Positions 8,661 to 17,848 are shown, counted from the stretch's first letter. The stretch is 64,000 bases of DNA from Ectorhizobium quercum (GCF_026552795.1 NZ_JANFPI010000007.1:209276-273275); one strand, 5' to 3'. Translations and numbers: made by a program. The notes: generated by a model from the letters alone, not told the origin.

Positions 8661-9398
8661 ATGAAGGAAAGCGCAGCAGGCGCGAGAGCGGCTGGCCATC
8701 TGCCGGAGGAGATCGCGCGCCAGCTCGAGAAGCGCATCCTCGCCGGCGAGTTTCCCGTGGGTGCCAAGCTGCCGAGTGAACGTGAGCTTTCCGCCGAATA
8801 CGCGGTGAGCCGGCCGGTGGTGCGCGAGGCACTTTCCCAATTGAAGCTGGACGGGCTGATCGAGGCCCGCGCCGGCAGTGGCGTCTATGTCATCGACAAG
8901 AGCGGCATGAAGGCCTTCCGGGTCCAGCCGGTGGTGATCGAGGAGGCGAAATCGCTCGAACACCTGCTGGAGCTTCTCGTCGCCATCGAGGTTGCCGCCA
9001 CCCGCATCGCCGCGCTGAACCGCACGCCGGAGGATTTGAAGAAGATCAGGCGGGCGCTGATCGGCATGGAATACGCCATCGCCAGCGACCGGCTCGGCGA
9101 CGACGAGGACTACGCCTTCCACCACGCCATCGTCGCCGCCACGCACAATCCGCATTTCATCGCGCTCTGCAAGCATCTGGAATTCGGCGCCCGCCACGTC
9201 ATCCGGCGGGCCCGCGCCAACACGCGGGCAAACCTGACCGGCCTGATGGACGCCGTGCAGGGCGAGCACAAGGAGATCTTCGACGCTCTCGAAAAGGGCG
9301 ATGCCGAGGAAGCCGGCGCGGCGGCCGAACGCCACCTGCGCAACGCTTCCGAGCGCATGAAGGTCTATCTGCGCGACAAGGCGCCCGAAACGCCCTGA
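8661..9398 (+). CDS. GntR family transcriptional regulator (FCD/FadR subfamily)
   Basis: 245-aa regulator with an N-terminal winged helix (about residues 15-75, with KLPSERELSAEYAVSRPVVR) and a C-terminal FCD ligand domain. The FCD metal-ligand histidines appear in FHHAIV, GEHKEI and AERHLR. It is divergent from the liv/SDR/E1 operon and probably represses it until a catabolite binds. The ATG is preceded by GGGAGAAGGCG. Subfamily call is firm; the effector is unknown. Confidence 0.9.
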   Translation: MKESAAGARAAGHLPEEIARQLEKRILAGEFPVGAKLPSERELSAEYAVSRPVVREALSQLKLDGLIEARAGSGVYVIDKSGMKAFRVQPVVIEEAKSLEHLLELLVAIEVAATRIAALNRTPEDLKKIRRALIGMEYAIASDRLGDDEDYAFHHAIVAATHNPHFIALCKHLEFGARHVIRRARANTRANLTGLMDAVQGEHKEIFDALEKGDAEEAGAAAERHLRNASERMKVYLRDKAPETP

Positions 9399-9425
9399 AA
9401 AGGCCCCCGTTTGACCCGGGACGGA

Positions 9426-10721
9426 TCAGCCGGCCGCGCGCGGCACGAAATCCCGGCCGCCGTCGATGGTCCGCGGACGCCCTTCCAGGAACAGTTCGCT
9501 GACCACCGGCGCCGTGCGGCTGACGACCTTGCCCGCCTTCAGGACGAAAAGACGGGCGGGCTTGAGCCTGAGCGCCTCCTGCACGTCTTCGGCCTGCAAC
9601 ACTACCAGATCGGCCTTGCAGCCGACATCGAGACCATAGCCTTCCAGCCCCATCGTCCGGGCCGAATTGACGGTCACGGCGTCGAACAGCATCTTCTTTT
9701 CCGCGACGCCACCCATCTGCGAAACGTGCAGCGCCATATGCGCCACTTCCAGCATGTCGCCGGAGCCCATCGAATACCACGGGTCCATCACGCAATCATG
9801 GCCGAAGGACACGTTGAGGCCGGCGGCCATCAGCTCGCGCACCCGCGTCATGCCGCGCCGCTTCGGATAGGTATCGTGACGGCCTTGCAGCATGATGTTG
9901 ATGAGCGGGTTGGGAATGACGTTGATGTCGGCTTCCGCCATCAGCGGAATGAGCTTCGAGACGTAATAATTGTCCATCGAGTGCATGGAGGTGAGGTGCG
10001 AGCCGGCGACGCGGCCCTGAAGCCCGAAGCGCACGGTTTCCGCCGCCAGCGTCTCGATGTGGCGCGACATCGGATCGTCCGTCTCGTCGCAGTGCATGTC
10101 CACCGCCAGTCCCCGCTCGGCGGCGATGCGGCAGAGCGCTTCCACGGACCGGCGCCCCTCTTCCATCGTCCGTTCGAAATGCGGAATGCCGCCGACGATC
10201 TCCACGCCCATGTCGAGCGCCCGTTCGAGCGCGGCCACGCCCTCCGGCGCACGATAATAGCCGTCCTGCGGGAACGCGACGAGCTGAAGCTCGATATAGG
10301 GCCTGACGATCTCGCGCACCTCCAGCAGCGCCTCCGCCGTCACGAGGCGCGGATCGGAGGTGTCGACATGGCTGCGGATGAAGAGAAGCCCCTGTGAAAC
10401 GGCGAGGTCGCAATAGCGCAGCGCCCGATCGATCAGCGCGTCCTTCGTCAGCGTCGGGCGCAATTCGCCCCACAGCGAAATCCCCTCCAGCAGCGTGCCG
10501 GAGACGTTCATGCGGGGCAGGCCGAGCGACAGCGTCGCATCCATGTGGAAATGCGGATCGCAGAAGGCCGGGCTGACGAGCCGTCCGCCGGCATCGATCT
10601 CCTCGCCCGCCTGCGCATCGATCTTCCTTTCAAGCGCCGCGATCCTGCCGCCGGCCACGCCGATATCGACGCCCTTGCGCCCGTCCGGAAGATTGGCGCT
10701 GCGGATGATCAGGTCGAACAT
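9426..10721 (-). CDS. codA: Cytosine deaminase-like amidohydrolase
   Basis: 431-aa metal-dependent amidohydrolase closely resembling E. coli CodA in length and motif order: HFHMD at residues 57-61 (metal His pair), HCDE, SHLTSMHSM, and GHDCVMDPWY with the catalytic Asp. The family deaminates cytosine to uracil and tolerates related ring compounds. It is the last gene of a nucleoside/nucleobase ABC operon, 24 bases after the second permease, so it likely processes the imported base. E. coli has D in place of the C in GHDC, so substrate preference may differ. Confidence 0.85.
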   Translation of the reverse strand: MFDLIIRSANLPDGRKGVDIGVAGGRIAALERKIDAQAGEEIDAGGRLVSPAFCDPHFHMDATLSLGLPRMNVSGTLLEGISLWGELRPTLTKDALIDRALRYCDLAVSQGLLFIRSHVDTSDPRLVTAEALLEVREIVRPYIELQLVAFPQDGYYRAPEGVAALERALDMGVEIVGGIPHFERTMEEGRRSVEALCRIAAERGLAVDMHCDETDDPMSRHIETLAAETVRFGLQGRVAGSHLTSMHSMDNYYVSKLIPLMAEADINVIPNPLINIMLQGRHDTYPKRRGMTRVRELMAAGLNVSFGHDCVMDPWYSMGSGDMLEVAHMALHVSQMGGVAEKKMLFDAVTVNSARTMGLEGYGLDVGCKADLVVLQAEDVQEALRLKPARLFVLKAGKVVSRTAPVVSELFLEGRPRTIDGGRDFVPRAAG

Positions 10722-10745
10722 GGGCGAAACCTCCAGGGTCTGAAA

Positions 10746-11690
10746 TCAGCGCTCGCCGCGCCGGTACGGTTGCATCAGCGCCTGCGGCACGCGGGCGCGC
10801 CGCGCCATGACGGCAAGCGCGGCGATGGAAAGAACATACGGGATCATCAGGAAGATCTGATAGGGCACGACGCCGCTCAGCACGGTTTGCAGGCGAAGCT
10901 GGAAACCGTCGAAGAAGGCGAAGAGCAGCGCCCCGAAAAGCGCGCGTTCCGGCCGCCAGGAGGCGAAGACGACGAGCGCGATGCAGATCCAGCCGCGCCC
11001 CTGCACCATCGTCGGGAAGAAGCTGTTGAAGGCCGAAAGCGTGAGGAACGCCCCGCCCACCCCCATCAGCGCGCTGCCGGCGATCACCGCGCCGTAGCGC
11101 ACCATCATCGGGTTGATGCCCTGCGCCTCCGCCGCATGCGGATTCTCGCCCGTCATGCGGATGGCAAGACCGAGCGGCGTGCGGAAAACGATGTAGGCGA
11201 GCAAAAGGGCGAGCGCGATCGCCAGATAGGTCGGCGCCGTCTGCGTGAACAAGGCCGGACCGAGGAAGGGCAGGTCGGACAGGCCGGGAATGGCGATGGG
11301 CCGGAACGGCTCCACCGTCGGCGGCGTGCCCGCCACCGGCACCATCAGCCGGAAGACATAATAGCTGAAGCTCGACGCGAACAGCGTGACGCCGAGGCCG
11401 GAGACATGCTGCGACAGGCCGAGCGTGACCGTCAGCAGCGCGTGGAGAGCACCGAACACGCCGCCCGCCAGCGCCGCGACGAAAAGCCCGGTCCACAGGT
11501 CCGCGCCGTTATAGACGGCGAGCCAGCCGATCATCGCGCCGAAGGTCATGATGCCCTCGATGCCGAGGTTCAGCACGCCGGAACGCTCGCACAAAAGCGC
11601 CCCCAGCGTGCCGAGGATGAGCGGCGTGGCGATGCGCAGCACGGCGGCCCACAGGCCGGCGGAGGCAAGGATGTCGATCAGCGCGCTCAT
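10746..11690 (-). CDS. BMP-type nucleoside ABC transporter permease 2
   Basis: 314-aa permease of the BPD_transp_2 family with about eight to nine transmembrane segments. RSGVLNLGIEGIMTFGA near the N-terminus and GENPHAAEAQGINP mark it as the second permease of nucleoside (BmpC/NupQ-like) importers. The start at 11690 overlaps the stop of permease 1 as ATGA; a much longer open frame reaching to 12488 is not homologous upstream of this point. Confidence 0.88.
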   Translation of the reverse strand: MSALIDILASAGLWAAVLRIATPLILGTLGALLCERSGVLNLGIEGIMTFGAMIGWLAVYNGADLWTGLFVAALAGGVFGALHALLTVTLGLSQHVSGLGVTLFASSFSYYVFRLMVPVAGTPPTVEPFRPIAIPGLSDLPFLGPALFTQTAPTYLAIALALLLAYIVFRTPLGLAIRMTGENPHAAEAQGINPMMVRYGAVIAGSALMGVGGAFLTLSAFNSFFPTMVQGRGWICIALVVFASWRPERALFGALLFAFFDGFQLRLQTVLSGVVPYQIFLMIPYVLSIAALAVMARRARVPQALMQPYRRGER

Positions 11691-12736
11691 CGGCGTATCC
11701 TGTACTGCGTGAAGAAGACTGCCACCAGCATCGACAGGAGCGACAGCGCCACGGTGACGTCGGCGATATAGGTGGGAATGCCCATGCTGCGGCTCATGCC
11801 GTCGGCGCCGACGAACATGACGGCGGTGAACAGTGCGGCCAGCACCACGCCGAGCGGATTGAGATTGGCGAGCATGGCGACGACGATGCCGGAATAGCCG
11901 TAGCCCGGCGAAAGGTCGGTCGTCACATAGCCCTTCACCCCCATCACCTCGACGGCCCCGGCCAGCCCCGCCAGGCCGCCCGACAGCATGGCGACGATGA
12001 CGAGCGTGCGGGCCAGCGGCACACCCGCAAAGACGGCCCCCGCCGGGTTGAGCCCCGCGGCGCGCGATTGCAACCCGAAGACGGTGCGCGACTGTACGAA
12101 GTGGATGACAATGGCGAGGATTATGGCGATCACCAGCCCGATATGCAGCCGCGAGCGGTCGAGCAGCCTCGGCAGGCGCGCGGCATCCGCCACGGGCTCG
12201 GATTGCGGCCAGCCGAAAGCCAGCGGGTCCTTCAGCACCCCGTCGATCAGCATGGACACGAACAGGATGGCGACGAAGTTGAGAAGCAGCGTCGTCACCA
12301 CCTCGTCGACCGAAAAGCGCAATCGCAGCCACAGCGGCAGAAGCAGCAGCGCCATGCCCGCCACCGCGCCGGTGACGAAAAGCACCGGGATCTGGATGAG
12401 CGACGGCAGCCCGCCGAACAGGTGGGCGGACGCCGCCGCCACCGCGATCGCGCCGAGATAGAACTGCCCCTCCGCGCCGATGTTCCACAGCCGGGCGCGA
12501 AAGGCGATGGCCGCCGCCAGTCCCGTCAGCATCAGCGGTGCTGCGCGCGTCAGCGTTTCGGTGGCCGAAAGCCGCGAGCCGAAGGCGCCGGTCAGGATTT
12601 TCCAGTAGGCCGTGAGAACCGGCGCACCGGCAAGCGCGATCAGCACGCCAGCGAGAGCCAGCGCGGCAATGACCGCGATCAGCGGCGTGGCGACGACCAG
12701 CGCCGCCGGTCGATGCTCGCGTCGTTCAAACCGCAT
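11687..12736 (-). CDS. BMP-type nucleoside ABC transporter permease 1
   Basis: 349-aa permease, partner of the downstream gene. Many hydrophobic segments are visible, with family motifs FRARLWNIGAEGQFYLGA and QSRAAGLNPAGAVFAGV. Its ATG overlaps the ATPase stop by 11 bases, so translation is coupled. Together the two permeases form the channel used by the binding protein at 15661-16647. Confidence 0.88.
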   Translation of the reverse strand: MRFERREHRPAALVVATPLIAVIAALALAGVLIALAGAPVLTAYWKILTGAFGSRLSATETLTRAAPLMLTGLAAAIAFRARLWNIGAEGQFYLGAIAVAAASAHLFGGLPSLIQIPVLFVTGAVAGMALLLLPLWLRLRFSVDEVVTTLLLNFVAILFVSMLIDGVLKDPLAFGWPQSEPVADAARLPRLLDRSRLHIGLVIAIILAIVIHFVQSRTVFGLQSRAAGLNPAGAVFAGVPLARTLVIVAMLSGGLAGLAGAVEVMGVKGYVTTDLSPGYGYSGIVVAMLANLNPLGVVLAALFTAVMFVGADGMSRSMGIPTYIADVTVALSLLSMLVAVFFTQYRIRR

Positions 12737-14249
12737 GGGCGAGCCCCTCCCTTTCCCATTCCCCGGCCATCATCAGGCCGAGTTTCCGGGCGTCGGCATC
12801 CTCCGCCCGCACCGGCGGCGACAGCCGTCCGCCGACGATGGCCTGGATGCGGTCGGCAAGCGCCATCACCTCCTCGAGATCCTCGGAGATCAGCAGCACC
12901 GCGGTTCCGGCCCGGCGCGCCTCCAGAATGCGCTCGTGAACCGCCGCGACCGCGCCCTCGTCCAGCCCGCGCGCCGGCTGCGCGGCAACGAGGATGCGCG
13001 GCCGTTCGATCATGTTCCGGCCGAGGATGAGCTTCTGCATGTTGCCGCCCGAAAGCAGGCGGATACGGCTCGCGGGCCCGCCGCCGCGCACGTCGAAAGC
13101 CTCGATGATTCGCCGCGCGAAAGCCATGCCTGCCTTGCGGTCCACCAGCCCGCGGCGGGAAAAGCGCGCCACGCGTTCGAGGATGGCGTTTTCCCAGATC
13201 GCCATTTCGCCGATGACGCCCTCGCGGTTGCGGTCCTCGGGAATGCGGCCGATGCCGGCCTCGACCGCCTCGGCGACCGTGAGATCGCCGATCCCCTTGC
13301 CGAACAGCACGAGGTCGCCGGCGCTGCGCTGCGCCGTGCCGCTCAGCAGGTGGGCAAGCGTGGTCTGGCCGTTGCCGGAAACACCGATGATGCCGAGCAC
13401 CTCGCCCGCCCTCAGGTGAAAATCGACCGCCTTCAGCCGGTCCACCCCGCCGGTGCGAACGGTGATGCCCGCCGCCTCCAGCACCACCTCGCCCGGCGTC
13501 GCCGCCTCGCGCACCGGGCGCTGCACGGCGCGGCCGACCATCAGTTCGGCCAGTTCCGCCTTGCCGGTTTCAGCCGCCTTTCGCTCCGCCACCAGCCTGC
13601 CGCCGCGCAACACGACGATGCGGTCGGCGGTCGCCATCACCTCGTCAAGCTTGTGGGAGATGAAGATCAGCGAAAGCCCCTGCCGCGCCATGTCCTTCAG
13701 CGTCGAAAACAGCTTTTCCGCCTCGATATTGGTCAGCACCGCCGTCGGCTCGTCCAGCACCAGAATGCGGGCATCGTTATAGAGCGCCTTCAGGATTTCC
13801 ACGCGCTGCTGCTCGCCGACCGAAAGATCGCCCAGCCGCGCATCCGGATCGACCTTCAGGCCGAAGCGCTGCGAAATCGCCATCAGCTTCTTCCGCACCG
13901 CAGCAGCGTTCGAGGCCGGAGACCACAGGCTTTCCGTACCGGTCATGACATTTTCGAGCACGGTGAGGTTCGGCGCAAGCGAGAAATGCTGGTGAACCAT
14001 GCCGATGCCGGCGCGGATCGCCGCACGCGGCCGGCCGGGCGGCAATTCCCGGCCCATCACCCGCACCGCGCCGCCGTCCGGCACGTAATGGCCGAAGAGA
14101 ATGCTCATCAGCGTCGTCTTGCCCGCGCCGTTCTCGCCGAGCAGCGCGACGATCTCGCCCTTGCCCAGCGACAGCGAGATGTCGTCATTGGCGAGCGTGT
14201 CGCCGAACCGCTTGCTGACGCCGGAGATTTCGAGAACGGCTTCGCTCAT
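12726..14249 (-). CDS. Nucleoside ABC transporter ATPase (two-domain)
   Basis: 507-aa double ATPase. The first domain is canonical: Walker A GENGAGKTT at about residue 38, signature LSVGEQQRVEI and Walker B ILVLDEPTAVLT. The second is degenerate as usual in sugar/nucleoside importers: its P-loop is GVSGNGQTT without Lys, and Walker B reads ILVAAQPARGLD without the usual acidic pair. Start at 14249 overlaps the amidase stop (ATGA). An upstream extension in frame runs antisense-like through the amidase gene and was rejected. Confidence 0.9.
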   Translation of the reverse strand: MSEAVLEISGVSKRFGDTLANDDISLSLGKGEIVALLGENGAGKTTLMSILFGHYVPDGGAVRVMGRELPPGRPRAAIRAGIGMVHQHFSLAPNLTVLENVMTGTESLWSPASNAAAVRKKLMAISQRFGLKVDPDARLGDLSVGEQQRVEILKALYNDARILVLDEPTAVLTNIEAEKLFSTLKDMARQGLSLIFISHKLDEVMATADRIVVLRGGRLVAERKAAETGKAELAELMVGRAVQRPVREAATPGEVVLEAAGITVRTGGVDRLKAVDFHLRAGEVLGIIGVSGNGQTTLAHLLSGTAQRSAGDLVLFGKGIGDLTVAEAVEAGIGRIPEDRNREGVIGEMAIWENAILERVARFSRRGLVDRKAGMAFARRIIEAFDVRGGGPASRIRLLSGGNMQKLILGRNMIERPRILVAAQPARGLDEGAVAAVHERILEARRAGTAVLLISEDLEEVMALADRIQAIVGGRLSPPVRAEDADARKLGLMMAGEWEREGLAHAV

Positions 14250-15652
14250 GGTTCGAGCCCCGCAACAGGAAAGCGGTGTTGCCAGCGCCCCTCGCCTTCG
14301 AGGGCGGCGGCCAGTTTCAGCAAAAGCGCCTCGCGGCCCATCGGCGCGACGAGTTGCACCGGCAGCGGCAGGCCGGCCGCATCCGCCCCGACGGGCAGGG
14401 TCAGCGCGGGAAAGCCGGATATGTTGGCCAGCGCCGCCAGCGGCGCGAACGCCGTCATCCGCGAAAAATGCAGCTCGGCATCGCAATGATCGGTGGGAAA
14501 GGCGCCGACCGGCTTCGGCGCCGTGGCGAGCATCGGCGTCAGCAGGCAATCGACGGCGTCGAAAACCCGCCAGAGATCGCGGCTGACGAAGACGGCGGCG
14601 TTCATCAGCCGCCACACCTCGGTGCCGCTCATCGCCCGCCCGCGCTCCAGAACGGCCTGCGTCATCGGCTCGGCGGCGGAAAAGTCGGCGGAAAGACGCT
14701 CGGCCGTCTCGGCCAGATTGATCGCAACCACACCGGCGAAGACCTGCGCACTGGCAAGCGCCATCTGTTCTATGTCCCGCCACGCGATGGTGACGATGCC
14801 ATGTCCCGCCGCCTCCAGGGACCGGGCAGCGGCCTCGACGGCGGCAAGCCGTTCGGGATCGGTCGGGGTATCCGCGCCGGTGTCGGCGAGAAGCCCGATC
14901 CGCAGCCGGCCTTCGGCGGCCTTTTCCTGCGCGGGTGGCGGAAAGGGCCCGCGCGCCGCGCCGGACAGGGCGGCGAAGGCGCGTTCCGCGTCCCGCACCG
15001 AGCGGCAGACGGCAAGCTCGGTCGCGATGCCGCCGAGATGATTGCCGAAACCGGGACCGCCGGGCATCGCGCCACGCCCCGGCTTCAGGCCGACCAGCCC
15101 GCAGCAGGCGGCGGGAACGCGGATAGAGCCGCCGGCATCGGTCGCGTGCGCGATCGAGACGATGCCCGCCGCGACGGCGGCTGCCGCGCCGCCGGAGGAG
15201 CCGCCGGGACTGAGATCGGGGGCGAGCGGATTGCGCGAAACCGGGCCGATGGCTGGCTCGCTGGCCAGGGACAGGCCGAATTCCGGGCTGGTCGTCAGCC
15301 CGAACAGGCAGAAGCCGGCCGCACGGAACCGTTCGGCAAGATCCGAATCGGCCATGCCGCCGCGGCGCGGCAACAGCGCCGACCCGGCACTCACGGGAAA
15401 TCCCTCGAACGGCCCGCCGAGATCCTTGGCGAGCGTCGGCACCCCGCCGAACGCCCCGCGGCGAAGAGGCGCCCCGGCCGGCAGGGCATCGAAGGCGCGG
15501 GCCGCCGCCATGCCTTTTCCGGCATCGCCATAAGCGACCGCTCCGAGCACGGAAAAGACGTCAGCGGCGGCAAGCGATGCTTCCATCGCCTCCACCGCCG
15601 TCAGCCGGCCCGTGCCGATCGCTTTGGCAAGCGCGCTTGCGTCGTCCTGCAT
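14246..15652 (-). CDS. Amidase (amidase signature family)
   Basis: 468-aa Ser-cisSer-Lys amidohydrolase. The catalytic Lys lies in PTLAKDLGG (about residue 76), the Gly/Ser-rich signature in SPGGSSGGAAAAVAAG, and the nucleophile region in TDAGGSIRVPAA. It is translated between the BMP binding-protein gene (8-base gap) and the transporter ATPase (4-base overlap). It therefore probably hydrolyses an amide or ureide bond in the imported nucleobase-like compound, complementing the CodA-like deaminase. The exact substrate is not inferable. Confidence 0.87.
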   Translation of the reverse strand: MQDDASALAKAIGTGRLTAVEAMEASLAAADVFSVLGAVAYGDAGKGMAAARAFDALPAGAPLRRGAFGGVPTLAKDLGGPFEGFPVSAGSALLPRRGGMADSDLAERFRAAGFCLFGLTTSPEFGLSLASEPAIGPVSRNPLAPDLSPGGSSGGAAAAVAAGIVSIAHATDAGGSIRVPAACCGLVGLKPGRGAMPGGPGFGNHLGGIATELAVCRSVRDAERAFAALSGAARGPFPPPAQEKAAEGRLRIGLLADTGADTPTDPERLAAVEAAARSLEAAGHGIVTIAWRDIEQMALASAQVFAGVVAINLAETAERLSADFSAAEPMTQAVLERGRAMSGTEVWRLMNAAVFVSRDLWRVFDAVDCLLTPMLATAPKPVGAFPTDHCDAELHFSRMTAFAPLAALANISGFPALTLPVGADAAGLPLPVQLVAPMGREALLLKLAAALEGEGRWQHRFPVAGLEP

Positions 15653-15660
15653 CGCAATGC

Positions 15661-16647
15661 TTACGTCGGCTCCGCCGTGTCCTGCGGCACGGTGAAGGTG
15701 CCGGCCTTGATTTCGGCGCGGCGGGCCTCCATCGCCTCGACGGCATCGGCCGGAGCGCTGTCCTTCACATAGACGATGTCGCTGCCACCCTCCTTGAGCA
15801 GCCCGTAGGCGGTATAATCGCGGCCGACCGGATTGCCGGCGACGACATCGGCCAGCGCCGCGTCGAGGATCGGACGGAAGCCCCAGAGCGCATTGGCGAA
15901 GACGGTATCCGGATAACGCGGCGTGTAGTCGACCAGCGAGCCGACCGCCTTGATGCCGCGCTCCTTGGCCGCGTCCGCCGTGCCGATGCGCTCGCCGAAC
16001 AGGATATCCGCGCCGGCATCGATCTGGGCGAGACCGGCCTCGCGGGCCTTCGGCGGATCGAAGAAGGTGCCGATGAAGGTGACGAGATGCCTGGCATCCG
16101 GATTGACCTCCTTCACCCCGGCGGCGAAGGCGTTGATCAGCATGTTGACTTCCGGAATCGGCATCGCCCCGACCGAGCCGACGACGTTCGATTGCGTCAT
16201 CTTCCCGGCCAGCATGCCGGCCAGATAGGCGCCGTCATGGTTCCAGGTGCCGAACACGCCGAAATTGTCGCCCTCCTCCTTGCCGCTGGAACCGAGCACG
16301 AAGGCGGTGTCCGGATAATCCGCAGCCACTTCGCGGGCCTGCCTCTCGACGGCATAGGCCTCGCCGATGATGAGCTTCGCGCCCTGTTCGGCGTATTCGC
16401 GCATGGCGCGCGGATAGTCGGTGCCGGAAACGCCTTCGGAAAAGACGTATTCGATCACACCCTCGCTCGCCGCATCCTGAAGCGCCTTGTGCAGGACCGA
16501 GTTCCAGGCATTTTCGACCGGCGAGCCGTGAATGCCCGCGACCTTGATCGGGTCCGCGGCCCTGACGGCTGGCGCGAAGGCGCCGGCGCCGAGCACGAGA
16601 CCGCCCGCCAGCACGGCGCGGCGGGAAAGGAGGATGTCTTTGCTCAT
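15661..16647 (-). CDS. BMP family ABC transporter substrate-binding protein
   Basis: Periplasmic basic-membrane-protein-family binding protein (about 328 aa), first gene of the nucleoside-type import operon. The N-terminus has a twin-arginine-like leader, LSRRAVLAGG, followed by a hydrophobic stretch and AVRAAD, so Tat export is likely. The mature part starts IKVAGIHGSPVENAWN and has the family's GTWNHDGAYLAGMLAGKM. The ATG at 16647 is preferred because GGGGA precedes it; an in-frame ATG at 16662 has no ribosome site. Confidence 0.88.
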   Translation of the reverse strand: MSKDILLSRRAVLAGGLVLGAGAFAPAVRAADPIKVAGIHGSPVENAWNSVLHKALQDAASEGVIEYVFSEGVSGTDYPRAMREYAEQGAKLIIGEAYAVERQAREVAADYPDTAFVLGSSGKEEGDNFGVFGTWNHDGAYLAGMLAGKMTQSNVVGSVGAMPIPEVNMLINAFAAGVKEVNPDARHLVTFIGTFFDPPKAREAGLAQIDAGADILFGERIGTADAAKERGIKAVGSLVDYTPRYPDTVFANALWGFRPILDAALADVVAGNPVGRDYTAYGLLKEGGSDIVYVKDSAPADAVEAMEARRAEIKAGTFTVPQDTAEPT

Positions 16648-16667
16648 GATCGTGTTCCCCATGTTTT

Positions 16668-16679
16668 TACCGTTTGGTA
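16668..16679. promoter_or_regulatory. Small inverted repeat before the BMP operon
   Basis: TACC-n4-GGTA immediately upstream of the operon's first gene, at the place expected for a repressor site overlapping the promoter or leader. No regulator gene is adjacent, so the assignment is tentative. Confidence 0.3.
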
Positions 16680-16819
16680 GAGGTTTCTAGGAGCCGCCCA
16701 AAATGGTGTCAAGCGACCGGCAAGGCCAAATATGCGGCACGCTGCGGCGGAACGAAACCGTGGCCACCTTTTCCCGCCCGGCAACGATAGCGCGCGGAAA
16801 GCGGAAGGGCCATCCAAAC

Positions 16820-16848
16820 AAAAAGGCGGCGCCGAAGCACCGCCTTTT
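16820..16848 (-). terminator. Rho-independent terminator of the four-cysteine protein gene
   Basis: On the minus strand, GGCGGTGC-TTCG-GCGCCGCC followed by TTTTT forms a strong hairpin with a UUCG tetraloop, 25 bases after the stop at 16873. The A-run on the other side of the stem could also make it work for the opposite strand. Confidence 0.75.
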
Positions 16849-16872
16849 CCGGTTCCGATGGCCTTGGTGCCG

Positions 16873-17073
16873 TCAGGCCGCCTTGCGCTCGTCGGCGAAG
16901 TGGCCGCACCAGTCGGTGGCCGACACCACCGGCCACAGGCCACGCGCATTCGCCTCCGGCTGCGTGACCGGAGGGTTGAAACGACACAGGCCGGCGTTTT
17001 CCGAAACCTTCTGCGTGTTGGCGACATGGTTCTCGTAGAATGCGCAGGCATTGCAGGTGGCGTTGCTGGACAT
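16873..17073 (-). CDS. Small four-cysteine protein, HiPIP-like pattern
   Basis: 66-aa protein with no signal peptide or membrane segment. Four cysteines are at residues 7, 10, 30 and 56 in the contexts CNACAFY, GLCRFNPP and DWCGHF; the order CxxC...C...WC recalls high-potential iron-sulfur proteins, though spacing is longer and there is no export signal. AAGGAG precedes the ATG and a clean terminator follows, so it is a genuine single-gene unit. Upstream lie Irr/ICE-type palindromes, implying iron control. I recall similar unnamed proteins in other rhizobia. Function unknown; an Fe-S or zinc site is inferred from the Cys pattern alone. Confidence 0.75.
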   Translation of the reverse strand: MSSNATCNACAFYENHVANTQKVSENAGLCRFNPPVTQPEANARGLWPVVSATDWCGHFADERKAA

Positions 17074-17136
17074 CGTTCAGTCTCCTTCTTCCGGGTGGTC
17101 GCGGCCCGTAAAGTTGAGCCGCTCATTCATGAAATC

Positions 17137-17192
17137 TAGAATGATTCTAAAATAGAATTTCTATCGGCGCAAGCCACTTTAGAATCATTTTA
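17137..17192. promoter_or_regulatory. Irr/ICE-like iron operators
   Basis: Three TAGAA/TTCTA inverted repeats in 56 bases: TAGAA-TGA-TTCTA (17137-17149), TAGAA-T-TTCTA (17153-17163) and a degenerate TTTAGAATCATTTTA (17178-17192). Read on the minus strand the first is TTTAGAATCATTCTAGA, close to the rhizobial Irr box (ICE, TTTAGAAnnnTTCTAAA as I recall it). It lies about 70 bases upstream of the four-cysteine gene. Confidence 0.7.
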
Positions 17193-17193
17193 C

Positions 17194-17848
17194 ATGCGAC
17201 ATTTGCGCCTGCATGCCATGCCGTCGCATTGTGGCCGGCAAATACATCCGCCTCCGCTGCAAAATCCAACGGCACGTCGCAAAGCCGCTCCGATCGCCCG
17301 TGAGGCAGAGTATTGGTCACGGGACAGTAACGAAGCCGCCTGGACAACAATCACAAAATGGTTAGCCGGCAGGCGAAAAGAGTCGAATCGGGGTTGATGC
17401 CGCAAGATTTACTTGCATGAAGGTAGTACGCATCAATAAATTGCCGAATCAGGGAGCAGAGATGATCAGCAAGCGAGCAAATACCTTGAGAAAGCCGCGG
17501 CAAACCTTCCGGAAACGCCTGAAGGCTTCCGTCAAGAAGGTTCCGGCAAACCGCCGCCCGGTCGAGATCCATCGAATCGACTCCGCCCTCGTCGATGATC
17601 GCAATGGGGAAGGTGGAGACGGTTCGGGGAATTCGCATTCATGAAAAGACGGCCGCTCGGCTCGTAAACCCGGGCGCCATACCGGAGCGGAGGATCTCCG
17701 GAACAATCCGTTGCCGGCGTCATTATCCGGCAAACCAAGGCCCTTCCCGCATCCTGCCACCCGCCGGCCCCGCGGAACCGGCCCCGCGGCGAAGCAGAAA
17801 TTCTTCTGCACGACCGCACTGATTGATCGACAATCGGCACGCCGCAAA
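17194..17848. other. Intergenic stretch without a recognisable gene
   Basis: About 650 bases between the Irr-like sites and bioR. Short open frames exist on both strands (for example 17417-17644 plus, 17351-17638 minus) but none has a convincing ribosome site, family motif or rhizobial codon pattern. The left end may hold promoter DNA; otherwise I see nothing. Confidence 0.5.

Noticed and set aside
17417..17644. Basic 75-codon frame between the Irr-like sites and bioR
   Set aside because: Lys/Arg-rich but no ribosome site or family, and a competing frame on the other strand.
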